A stretch of 64,000 bases of DNA from Rudanella lutea DSM 19387. GTDB lineage: Bacteria > Bacteroidota > Bacteroidia > Cytophagales > Spirosomataceae. The number at the start of each line of letters is the position of its first letter. Within the stretch, counting starts at the first letter, position 1. The notes beneath the pieces were generated by a model. It did not search any database, was not told where the DNA came from, and worked only from the letters and a program-made list of their open reading frames with translations. The position numbers and the translations under genes are program-made. This document shows positions 53,738 through 61,248 of this stretch, piece after piece. The stretch is from assembly GCF_000383955.1 (NCBI RefSeq), contig NZ_KB913013.1, positions 5,165,694 to 5,229,693 on the forward strand, written 5' to 3'.

Positions 53738-53749
53738 TGTTAAAGAGCA
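53738..53749 (-). promoter_or_regulatory. boxA-like antitermination element
   Basis: TGCTCTTTAACA on the minus strand is identical over 12 nt to the boxA of Escherichia coli rRNA leaders, where NusB and S10 bind. It ends directly at the 5' base of the structured RNA's terminal stem. Whether Bacteroidota use this exact boxA is not something I can verify here. Confidence 0.6.
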
Positions 53750-53802
53750 ATTTGTCAAATTCTACCCCGTTGACCCGGCGTTGTTTGATTAACTTGACAT
53801 TG

Positions 53803-53835
53803 CAAAGGTAAGGCAGCTTTTCTATTCATTGCAAA
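53803..53835 (-). promoter_or_regulatory. Bacteroidota-type promoter of the structured RNA
   Basis: On the minus strand TTTG (53835-53832) is followed after 21 nt by TACCTTTG (53810-53803). Both elements and the spacing fit the Bacteroidota -33/-7 consensus, the best promoter match seen in the window. Transcription would begin near 53796 and reach the terminator at 53455. Confidence 0.7.
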
Positions 53836-53882
53836 TATTTTATCAAAATTTCTTAAAATTTACATTTCATTCAAAAAAAACA

Positions 53883-53890
53883 TACTTTTG
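53883..53890 (+). promoter_or_regulatory. -7 promoter element of the Lrp-family gene
   Basis: TACTTTTG matches TAnnTTTG, 31 bp before the ATG at 53921. It is divergent from the promoter of the structured RNA. Confidence 0.5.
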
Positions 53891-53920
53891 TTTAAATCCA
53901 TCAAATATCACATTTCTGAA

Positions 53921-54391
53921 ATGGACAAAAATTTAGAAATTGATAACACCGATCTAAAAATACTCTCCCTGCTCATGCAGGATGCCAATATGCCGTACAC
54001 CGAAATCGGGAAGCGGATCTACGTGTCGGGCGGTACGGTGCACGTGCGTATGAAGAAAATGGAGCAGATGGGCATTGTGCGTGGCTCGCAGCTGGTGATC
54101 GATTACACCAAGCTCGGTTGGGACATCAGCGCCTTTCTGGGTATTTACTTAGACAAAAGTTCGCTGTATGCTGAAGTGGCCGAGCAGCTGATGAAAATTC
54201 CGGAAGTGGTAAATATTCACTACACAACCGGGATCTACAGCATCTTTGCCCGGATCGTTTGCCGCGATACCACCCACCTACGCGAAGTGCTGCACGACAA
54301 GATTCAGAAGGTACAGGGCATTCAGCGGACTGAAACGTTTATCTCGCTCGAAGAAAGCGTAAACCGGTCGATTCCGCTGGATGAAGACTAA
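53921..54391 (+). CDS. Lrp/AsnC family transcriptional regulator
   Basis: The ATG at 53921 (MDKNLEIDNTDLKILSLLMQ) is the normal family start; an upstream TTG adds 11 residues. The 156-aa protein has the N-terminal HTH (YTEIGKRIYVSGGTVHVRMK) and the C-terminal RAM ligand-binding domain (LGIYLDKSSLYAEVAEQLMK, VVNIHYTTGIYSIFARIVC). It lies 137 bp upstream of sufB on the same strand and may respond to an amino acid. Its targets are not evident. Confidence 0.93.
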   Translation: MDKNLEIDNTDLKILSLLMQDANMPYTEIGKRIYVSGGTVHVRMKKMEQMGIVRGSQLVIDYTKLGWDISAFLGIYLDKSSLYAEVAEQLMKIPEVVNIHYTTGIYSIFARIVCRDTTHLREVLHDKIQKVQGIQRTETFISLEESVNRSIPLDED

Positions 54392-54483
54392 AAGACGGTT
54401 GCAAATAGCGCGCTCTGGTCGACAAACCACAAAGTTTCTGTGATTTGCGAACTATACCGGAACGGGGCCGTTTAGTAAATTGT

Positions 54484-54491
54484 TACTTTTG
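54484..54491 (+). promoter_or_regulatory. -7 promoter element of sufB
   Basis: TACTTTTG matches TAnnTTTG, 38 bp before the sufB ATG, which suggests sufB is transcribed separately from the Lrp gene. Confidence 0.5.
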
Positions 54492-54528
54492 TGCATTGGT
54501 TCGGCAGTAACCGCATCACAAACACCTT

Positions 54529-56004
54529 ATGAGCAAAGAAGTTGAACTCTTAGAGAGCATCACCAATTCGGAATACAAGTACGGGTTTGAGACCCTGATC
54601 GAAGCGGATGAGGCTCCTCAAGGCTTAGACGAAGATATTGTACGGTTTATTTCTGCGAAGAAAAACGAACCCGAGTGGCTCCTTGAGTGGCGTCTGAAGG
54701 CGTTCCGGCAGTGGCAGGAAATGACCGAGCCCCATTGGCCTAATGTCAAATATCCCAAAATTGACTATCAGGCCATCAAGTACTATTCGGCCCCGAAGCA
54801 AAAGAAAACCGTTAACTCACTCGACGAGATTGACCCCGAACTGCTCGACACGTTCAAGCGGCTCGGTATCTCGCTCAACGAGCAGAAGCGGCTGGCGGGT
54901 GTGGTTGAACAGGAAGGCGACCGGCCTCCGGTGGCGGTTGATGCCGTCATGGACTCGGTATCGGTAGCGACCACGTTCAAGAAAGACCTGGCCGAGCGGG
55001 GTATTATTTTCTCGTCTATTTCTGAAGCCGTTCAGGAGCATCCCGAACTGGTGAAAAAATATTTAGGGTCGGTAGTACCGCCTAAAGACAATTATTTCGC
55101 GGCCCTCAACGCGGCTGTCTTCTCCGATGGCTCGTTCTGCTACATCCCGAAAGGGGTGCGGTGCCCCATGGAACTGTCGACCTACTTCCGTATTAATGCG
55201 GCCGGTACGGGGCAGTTTGAGCGGACCCTGATTGTAGCCGACGAAGGATCGTACGTAAGCTATCTGGAAGGCTGTACGGCCCCCATGCGCGACGAGAATC
55301 AGTTGCACGCTGCGGTGGTTGAGCTGGTGGCCCATGCCGATGCCGAGATCAAGTACTCGACGGTGCAGAACTGGTACCCTGGTGACAAAGAAGGTCGCGG
55401 TGGTATTTACAATTTCGTAACCAAGCGGGGTATCTGCGACGGTGCTAACTCGAAAATCTCGTGGACGCAGGTTGAAACCGGTTCGGCTATTACCTGGAAA
55501 TACCCCTCGGTTATCCTGAAAGGTGATAACTCGATTGGCGAATTCTATTCGGTAGCCGTTACGAACAACATGCAGCAGGCCGATACAGGTACCAAAATGG
55601 TGCATATTGGCAAGAACACAAAAAGCCGGATTGTGTCGAAAGGAATTTCGGCGGGTAAGAGCCAAAACTCGTACCGGGGTCTGGTTGAGGTGATGAAGCG
55701 GGCCGAAAATGCTCGGAACTTCTCGCAGTGCGACTCGCTGCTGCTGGGTGACAAGTGCGGAGCGCACACGTTCCCGTACATCGAAGTGAAAAACCCATCG
55801 GCCACGGTTGAGCACGAAGCCACTACCTCGAAGATCGGTGAGGATCAGCTATTCTACTGCAACCAACGGGGCATCCCGACGGAGCAGGCCGTAGCCCTGA
55901 TTATCAACGGGTATGCGAAGGAAGTCTTGAATCAGCTGCCAATGGAATTTGCGGTTGAAGCACAGAAACTGTTAGAAATTAGCCTGGAAGGTTCGGTTGG
56001 GTAA
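54529..56004 (+). CDS. sufB: Fe-S cluster assembly scaffold subunit SufB
   Basis: This 491-aa scaffold forms part of the SufBCD complex that builds [Fe-S] clusters in the cytoplasm. The core beta-helix region includes [80 protein letters not shown] and [13 protein letters not shown] (conserved Cys). [20 protein letters not shown] is characteristic of SufB. Normally sufC, sufD and sufS follow; here a terminator comes 23 bp after the stop, so the partners lie elsewhere. Confidence 0.97.
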   Translation: MSKEVELLESITNSEYKYGFETLIEADEAPQGLDEDIVRFISAKKNEPEWLLEWRLKAFRQWQEMTEPHWPNVKYPKIDYQAIKYYSAPKQKKTVNSLDEIDPELLDTFKRLGISLNEQKRLAGVVEQEGDRPPVAVDAVMDSVSVATTFKKDLAERGIIFSSISEAVQEHPELVKKYLGSVVPPKDNYFAALNAAVFSDGSFCYIPKGVRCPMELSTYFRINAAGTGQFERTLIVADEGSYVSYLEGCTAPMRDENQLHAAVVELVAHADAEIKYSTVQNWYPGDKEGRGGIYNFVTKRGICDGANSKISWTQVETGSAITWKYPSVILKGDNSIGEFYSVAVTNNMQQADTGTKMVHIGKNTKSRIVSKGISAGKSQNSYRGLVEVMKRAENARNFSQCDSLLLGDKCGAHTFPYIEVKNPSATVEHEATTSKIGEDQLFYCNQRGIPTEQAVALIINGYAKEVLNQLPMEFAVEAQKLLEISLEGSVG

Positions 56005-56026
56005 AACCCCGATCGCTCGCGATATA

Positions 56027-56062
56027 AGCCCTCTGTGTCAGCAAGATGCAGAGGGCTTTTTG
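56027..56062 (+). terminator. Terminator after sufB
   Basis: AGCCCTCTG (56027-56035) and CAGAGGGCT (56049-56057) form a 9-bp stem followed by TTTTTG. It separates sufB from the CotH run. Confidence 0.9.
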
Positions 56063-56261
56063 TTGGGTTACGTTCGTCATGGGGGAGGAGTACTTTAGGG
56101 GAGGTGTACCTTCCGGGATACATCAGTATTCATCTTTGGAATAGAATTGGTCGGCACAACTGGGTCTTAGATCGACACATCCGTATAAATACGCAGGGGC
56201 AGGCAACAACGGTGGGGTACAGGTGCGTACAGCTGAATGACACCCGTATAAAGCCTGAACC

Positions 56262-57737
56262 ATGAACTCGTTTCGCTATCTCACTCTCTGTCTGATTGTT
56301 GGAGCAACTGTTAGTTGCAAGACCCCCGACGAGCTTACCCCCTCTGGAAATTCGGCTTCATCGAACCCCGACTGGACCGAAGCCTCACACGGCAAAAGCG
56401 CCGAGCCTAATTATGCGGTGGTTTTCCCGCAGGACAAAGTCAATACGCTTGAGATTACCATGACAGCCGCCGAATGGCAATCCATTCAGGCTGATATGAC
56501 GACCAAATTTGGAGGGGCGTTTGGAGCTGGCGGTACAACCGCCGGTGCTGGGGGCGGAGGTATGCCCCCCGGTGGAGGGGCGCCCGGAGCGGGAGGTGCC
56601 GGGCAGTTCGGCACGGCCGACCCGGCCTACATTGCTTTGCCGGTACGGTTTAACGGGAAGCTGTACGAAAAAGTAGGTTTTCGGCTCAAGGGCAATTCGA
56701 GTTTGTCGTCATCGTGGCGGACGGGGGTTTATAAGCTACCGTTTCGGCTGAAAATGGATCATTTTGAGGACACCAACCCTGAAGTTAAAGATCAACGCCT
56801 GTACGGTTTTAAGGAATTGAGCATGTCTCCGGGCTACAGTGATAACTCGTTGATCCGGGAAAAGGTAGTTGCCGATGTGTTTCGCATGGCTGGGATTCCG
56901 GCAGCCCGTACAGCGTTTTACAAAGTGTATATTGACTTTGGGGCGGGTAAAAAGTATTGCGGAGTGTACACCATGGTGGAGGTGATCGACGATACGATGG
57001 TCGAGAATCAGTTCGGCGAGGATAAAGGGAATATTTACAAGCCCGAATCGACCTTTCAGACGTTTCTGGCAACCCAGTTTGAGAAGAAAAATAACGAAAC
57101 TGCGGCCGACTACACCGACGTACAGGCGTTTGTTACGGCCCTAAATGCCACCAATCGCACAACCGACGCGGCCACCTGGCGCACCAATCTGGAGAAAACC
57201 TTTAACGTAGATCATTACCTGAAGTTTCTGGCGGTAAACAACACGATTGTTAATTGGGATACGTACGGGGCCATCGCTCACAACTATTATCTCTATAATG
57301 CCCCCACCAAAAAGCTGACCTGGATTCCGTGGGATCATAACATGTCGATGACCAACACGGTAGGGGGCGGGGCTGCGCCCGGCGGTGGAGCACAACCGGG
57401 CGGTGGGGCTGGCGGGGGCCGAAGTGCCGTGTCGCTGGCTATGACCGAGGTGGGTACAGGCTGGCCGCTGCTTCGCTTTGTGGCCGCCGACCCCGTGTAC
57501 TATGCTCGCTACAAAGAGTATGTTCGGCAGTTTGCCCAGTCGGTGTTTACCCCGGCCAACATGAATACGCTTTTCGACAAATACCACACCTTGATTATGC
57601 CTTACGTGACCGGTACTGAAACTGAACAAAAGCCGTACTCGCATCTTGCCAGTGCGGCCAGTTTTACGAGTGCCCTGACCGAGATCAAAGCGCATGTGGT
57701 GTCGCGGAATCAGGCCGTTGTTGAGTTTTTGAAGTAG
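56262..57737 (+). CDS. CotH kinase-like lipoprotein
   Basis: This 491-aa protein has a lipobox (VGATVSC). CotH_kinase family motifs are GFRLKGNSSLSSSWRTGVYK, LYGFKELSMSPGYSDNSLIR, CGVYTMVEVIDDTMVENQFG and TWIPWDHNMSM. Bacillus CotH is a secreted-protein kinase; in this lineage the phosphorylated target is unknown. Two Gly/Pro-rich low-complexity inserts (about residues 87-118 and 367-388) interrupt the fold. It opens the run CotH, VTC, DUF4956, DUF2490 (gaps 68 and 49 bp, then an overlap), a repeated association that suggests joint function at the envelope. Confidence 0.88.
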   Translation: MNSFRYLTLCLIVGATVSCKTPDELTPSGNSASSNPDWTEASHGKSAEPNYAVVFPQDKVNTLEITMTAAEWQSIQADMTTKFGGAFGAGGTTAGAGGGGMPPGGGAPGAGGAGQFGTADPAYIALPVRFNGKLYEKVGFRLKGNSSLSSSWRTGVYKLPFRLKMDHFEDTNPEVKDQRLYGFKELSMSPGYSDNSLIREKVVADVFRMAGIPAARTAFYKVYIDFGAGKKYCGVYTMVEVIDDTMVENQFGEDKGNIYKPESTFQTFLATQFEKKNNETAADYTDVQAFVTALNATNRTTDAATWRTNLEKTFNVDHYLKFLAVNNTIVNWDTYGAIAHNYYLYNAPTKKLTWIPWDHNMSMTNTVGGGAAPGGGAQPGGGAGGGRSAVSLAMTEVGTGWPLLRFVAADPVYYARYKEYVRQFAQSVFTPANMNTLFDKYHTLIMPYVTGTETEQKPYSHLASAASFTSALTEIKAHVVSRNQAVVEFLK

Positions 57738-57805
57738 CGTTTTTCTTTAGGCGGTTAAGCGCTCTGATTTGGCTGTACCCTGCATTTTCTATAACCCTGC
57801 ACCTG

Positions 57806-58639
57806 ATGGTATCTACACGGCGGCACGATACGCCCGGCATCGGCCGGCTCGACGCGCTAGCGTACCGGTTTGAACCAATTACGTTGGCTCAAATGGAGCA
57901 CGTTCGGCTGATGAACCGGACCGACACCAAATACTGGCTATCGGCACCGGAGTTACCAGTCATTCTGGACGCGTTGCGGGCCGATTACCGCTGGCTGCAC
58001 ATCGATAACCACCCCTGCTGCTCATACGAAACCATGTATTACGACACGCCCGACCTGCGCCTGTACCACGATCATCAGGCCGGGCGGCCCAAGCGCTACA
58101 AGGTTCGGCAACGCTGGTACGTAGAGTCGGATGTGGCGTTTACAGAGGTGAAGCACAAGAGCCACAAACGACGTACGCACAAGAGCCGGATTCCGTTTGG
58201 CGGAGGTTTTATGCCGGATAACGGGGCCTTTGGGACATCGTACCGGTTTGGACTCGATGCTGATAGCCAGGGGTTTGTGGCGGGGCAAACCGCCGGGGCA
58301 ATCCGGCCGCTAAACCCCAGTGAGCTACTGCCCGTGTTGTGGGTGGGTTATACCCGCCTGACGCTCGTACATCGGGTGTCGGCTGAGCGGCTTACGCTCG
58401 ATCTGAACCTGTCGTTCCGAAACCACCGGGCCGAAACGAGTTTCTCGCAACTTGTGATTGCCGAAGTAAAGCAGGATGCCCGGCAGGCGTCGCCTTTTGT
58501 CGATCTGATGCGGGACGAACACCGGCGGCCGGGTGGACTGAGCAAGTACTGCCTGGGTATGTTGAGTCTGAATCCGGATCTGAAGCATAATCGGTTTAAG
58601 CCCCGACTTAAACAACTACAACCTTATTTGAGTGCCTGA
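57806..58639 (+). CDS. VTC-domain polyphosphate polymerase
   Basis: This 277-aa protein has the VTC tunnel domain: RTDTKYWLS (basic catalytic residues), YYDTPDLRLYHDHQAGRPKR, YKVRQRWYVES, FTEVKHKSHK and AEVKQDARQ match the pattern of Arg, Lys and Glu residues that line the active site of yeast Vtc4, which makes polyphosphate from ATP. It has no membrane segment, so its product would need an export partner. The next gene, a DUF4956 membrane protein, is a natural candidate. Functional assignment rests on the family. Confidence 0.9.
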   Translation: MVSTRRHDTPGIGRLDALAYRFEPITLAQMEHVRLMNRTDTKYWLSAPELPVILDALRADYRWLHIDNHPCCSYETMYYDTPDLRLYHDHQAGRPKRYKVRQRWYVESDVAFTEVKHKSHKRRTHKSRIPFGGGFMPDNGAFGTSYRFGLDADSQGFVAGQTAGAIRPLNPSELLPVLWVGYTRLTLVHRVSAERLTLDLNLSFRNHRAETSFSQLVIAEVKQDARQASPFVDLMRDEHRRPGGLSKYCLGMLSLNPDLKHNRFKPRLKQLQPYLSA

Positions 58640-58688
58640 ACTGTTAGCTAAGCTACTCAAATACTGCTATTTGTAAATTAATTGACCC

Positions 58689-59360
58689 ATGTGCATCGCG
58701 CAAGTTTTATCTGATCCTGAGTGGTCACAAAGTCTGTTTGCCTGGACCGGCATATCGGGAGCCCTGTTGACCCGGCTGCTTATCGATCTGGCAACGGTTG
58801 GTGTGCTCATTGGGCTCGTGTATTACCGAATCTACCGGAAAACGGACCTGTTTCTGACTTTCTTTGGCTTTAACCTGATCATTTTCCTCATTACCCACCT
58901 GCTCAACGAGGTGCAGTTGTCCATGGGGGCCGCCTTTGGGTTGTTTGCCGTGTTTTCGATGCTGCGGTATCGGACTGAGGGGCTTACGGCTAAAGACATG
59001 ACATACCTGTTCATCGTGATTTCACTCGGTTTAATCTCGGCCGTGATTCGCGGGGGCATGGGGCAGTTGCTGTTGCTCAATGCCCTCATTCTGGGTTGCG
59101 TGTACGGGTTAGAGAGTGGTCGGCTGATCCGGCGCGAGTGGAGCAAACCGGTACACTACGACCGGCTCGACCTCTTACAGCCCTCGCTCCGCCCGGAGTT
59201 ACTCCACGACCTGCGTGCCCGAACCGGTCTGCCCGTGCACCGGGTCGATATTCAGGAGTTTGATCTGCTCAAAGATTGCGTTAAAATCACCGTTTACTAT
59301 TATCAGGATGCTACAACCCTCACGTCTGTGGCGGCCCCGGCCGACTCAATGGCTCGTTAA
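58689..59360 (+). CDS. DUF4956 multi-pass membrane protein
   Basis: This 223-aa protein has about five transmembrane helices (TRLLIDLATVGVLIGLVYYR, FLTFFGFNLIIFLITHLL, FGLFAVFSMLRYRTE, YLFIVISLGLISAVI, LLLLNALILGCVYGL) and a cytoplasmic C-terminal domain. The GLFAVFSMLRYRTE segment is the signature of DUF4956. The domain has no assigned biochemical role but is often a neighbour of VTC proteins. Its 3' end overlaps the DUF2490 gene by 53 bp, so the two are made together. Confidence 0.9.
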   Translation: MCIAQVLSDPEWSQSLFAWTGISGALLTRLLIDLATVGVLIGLVYYRIYRKTDLFLTFFGFNLIIFLITHLLNEVQLSMGAAFGLFAVFSMLRYRTEGLTAKDMTYLFIVISLGLISAVIRGGMGQLLLLNALILGCVYGLESGRLIRREWSKPVHYDRLDLLQPSLRPELLHDLRARTGLPVHRVDIQEFDLLKDCVKITVYYYQDATTLTSVAAPADSMAR

Positions 59361-60042
59361 CGGAGTGCTGATTATCAGCTGTTTGCTTACCGTTCCGGTG
59401 TTTGCCCAACAGGAGAGCCTGGGCCTCTGGACGGGCCTGGCTACCGATGTTCGGCTCACTAAACGACTGACGCTTAATGCCAACGCCCAAATTCGGTTTA
59501 GTGATAACGTGCAGGTCACGCGGGCGTACCTGGGTGAGTTGGGCGTATCGTACAAGATCAACAAGCACTGGGAGGTAGCGGGGTATTACCGGTACACGGG
59601 CCGCCTGAAAAAAAACAAAGAAACCGATACGTATTATTACCGACCGTATCACCGCTTTTATGCTGAAGTCTCGTATGAGCAAAAACTGGGGCGGAGGCTG
59701 GAACTGGACTACCGGCTTCGGTATCAGAATCAGTTCAAAGACGACAACGACGCCGTGGTGGCCGATGGTAGTTACCTGCGTAATAAACTGGGGCTATCGT
59801 ACCGCACCGGCACCCGGATTACCCCTTTCGTGTCGGCCGATGTGTTCTACCGGCTGGGTAGTTCCTTCGATCAGGTTCGGTACAAAGCCGGGGTGCAGGT
59901 GCAACTGGCCAAAGCGCATAGTGTTGATCTGTCGTTGTTTAAGGATGTGGAGTTGAACCATAGTGGCGAGGGGAGCGGGCCTATCATTGGGGTTACGTAC
60001 AAGCTTAAGCTGGGGCGGATTGGCTCGAAGTCGAAAAACTGA
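59308..60042 (+). CDS. DUF2490 family outer-membrane-type protein
   Basis: The ATG at 59308 is chosen because it gives signal peptide LVNGVLIISCLLTVPVFAQQ; an earlier start lies deeper in the overlapping DUF4956 gene. The 244-aa protein consists of alternating strands (LTLNANAQIRFSDN, WEVAGYYRYTGRLKKN, RLELDYRLRYQNQF, ITPFVSADVFYRLGSSF, GPIIGVTYKLKLGRI) that fit a 10- to 12-stranded outer-membrane barrel as in DUF2490. It closes the CotH-VTC-DUF4956 unit and could be the outer-membrane exit or receptor (inference). Confidence 0.85.
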   Translation: MLQPSRLWRPRPTQWLVNGVLIISCLLTVPVFAQQESLGLWTGLATDVRLTKRLTLNANAQIRFSDNVQVTRAYLGELGVSYKINKHWEVAGYYRYTGRLKKNKETDTYYYRPYHRFYAEVSYEQKLGRRLELDYRLRYQNQFKDDNDAVVADGSYLRNKLGLSYRTGTRITPFVSADVFYRLGSSFDQVRYKAGVQVQLAKAHSVDLSLFKDVELNHSGEGSGPIIGVTYKLKLGRIGSKSKN

Positions 60043-60173
60043 GCGTCTCAAAAAAGAAGCGGTTTGGGTACATCGCATCCAAAGAGGGCGTTAATTTGGC
60101 AGCCGGTTAGGCAGCGGGTCAGTATAAACACTCGTTGCCCAACCGGCGTTGTCTTGATTAATCCGCTTACACT

Positions 60174-61013
60174 ATGCCCAAACCAACCATAACCACTCTG
60201 TATCCGCATCAACATACCCTCGGCGAGGGGGCTTTTTGGCATCAGCCCACCGAACAGCTCTGGTGGGTAGATATTCTGCAAAAACGAATTTATGCGTCCG
60301 ACGCGGCTGGCCAGAACCTCCGTACCTGGCACATGCCCGAACTCGTGGGCTTTGCGCTCCCCCGACCCGACGGCCGCTTTTGGGTGGGACTCCAATCGGG
60401 GCTGCACATCGCCGATCTGCTCGACGGGGGCGAGTCGCGCCTTGAACGGGTCGATACGTTGACGCACCCCGACGGCGAGGTTCGGTTCAATGATGCGTGT
60501 CTGGGACCAGATGGGTCGCTGTACGCCAGCACGATGGCGATGGATGCCGAGTCGGTGCTGGGCAAAATTGTGCATTATAGCCTCGACGGTACCCATACCT
60601 TGATTGCCGACAGCTTTGTGATTGGTAACGGGCCGCTTTGGCACCCGCAACTGGGCTTGCTGATGGTTGAAACGGTTGGACACGAAGGACGACCGAAAGG
60701 CATCTATCTGGCCCAAACAGAAAGCCCCGAAACTAACTGGCTGGCCTGGCCCTGGGACTCGTCGCCCGATGGTATCTCAACCGACGGGGCGGGGAATATA
60801 TGGGTAGGGGGGTACGGGGGGCATGTGATCCGGCAGTTCTCAACCTCAGGTGATCTGCTGCGGGCCATTGACCTCCCCGCCCTGAACCCGACCAAGGTGG
60901 CCGTACACCCCGACGGGCGGCTGTTTGTGACAACAGCGGGCGAAAACGTGACCGATGCACAACGGGCGCAATACCCGCTTACCGGCCAGTTGCTTGTCGT
61001 TGAGGGAATTTAA
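60174..61013 (+). CDS. SMP-30/gluconolactonase family protein
   Basis: This 279-aa six-bladed beta-propeller lactonase has the metal motif LGEGAFWHQPTEQLWWVDI at its N-terminus, RFNDACLGPDGSLYASTM (metal Asn and Asp) and WDSSPDGISTDGAGNIWVG (catalytic Asp). It hydrolyses sugar lactones such as gluconolactone or xylonolactone to aldonates. There is no signal peptide. It follows the DUF2490 gene after 131 bp and may be an independent unit. A link to the aldonate dehydratases of the window is conceivable but distant. Confidence 0.93.
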   Translation: MPKPTITTLYPHQHTLGEGAFWHQPTEQLWWVDILQKRIYASDAAGQNLRTWHMPELVGFALPRPDGRFWVGLQSGLHIADLLDGGESRLERVDTLTHPDGEVRFNDACLGPDGSLYASTMAMDAESVLGKIVHYSLDGTHTLIADSFVIGNGPLWHPQLGLLMVETVGHEGRPKGIYLAQTESPETNWLAWPWDSSPDGISTDGAGNIWVGGYGGHVIRQFSTSGDLLRAIDLPALNPTKVAVHPDGRLFVTTAGENVTDAQRAQYPLTGQLLVVEGI

Positions 61014-61030
61014 GCCGTTTTAGCCTGATA

Positions 61031-61084
61031 GAGTGCAAAAAGGGGAGAATGTCTGGTTCCAGATATTCTCCCCTTTTTGCACTC
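61031..61084. terminator. Long terminator after the SMP-30 gene
   Basis: GAGTGCAAAAAGGGGAGAAT on the left pairs with ATTCTCCCCTTTTTGCACTC on the right, and TCTGG/CCAGA extends the stem inward. The A/T runs let it serve both strands between convergent genes. Confidence 0.85.
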
Positions 61085-61143
61085 ATTAGACTTACCATGC
61101 GCCTATGCAAAACGCACGAGAACCTACACACAAATCTTCTTCA

Positions 61144-61233
61144 GTGAGTGAATAATGTAAAATGAATTATTAGATTACCTGCTGGCAATCAGCCATTCCA
61201 TTGTACATTGTACACTGTTCATTATACATTTAA
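61144..61233. repeat. Word-type inverted repeat, CATTGTACATTGTAC family
   Basis: GAATAATGTAAAATGAATTA on the left is partly complementary to TTGTACATTGTACACTGTTC and ATTATACATT on the right. It lies between the terminator and the 3' end of the convergent TPR gene. The words resemble those at 12692-12780. Confidence 0.65.
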
Positions 61234-61248
61234 TTCTGCTCGACTACC

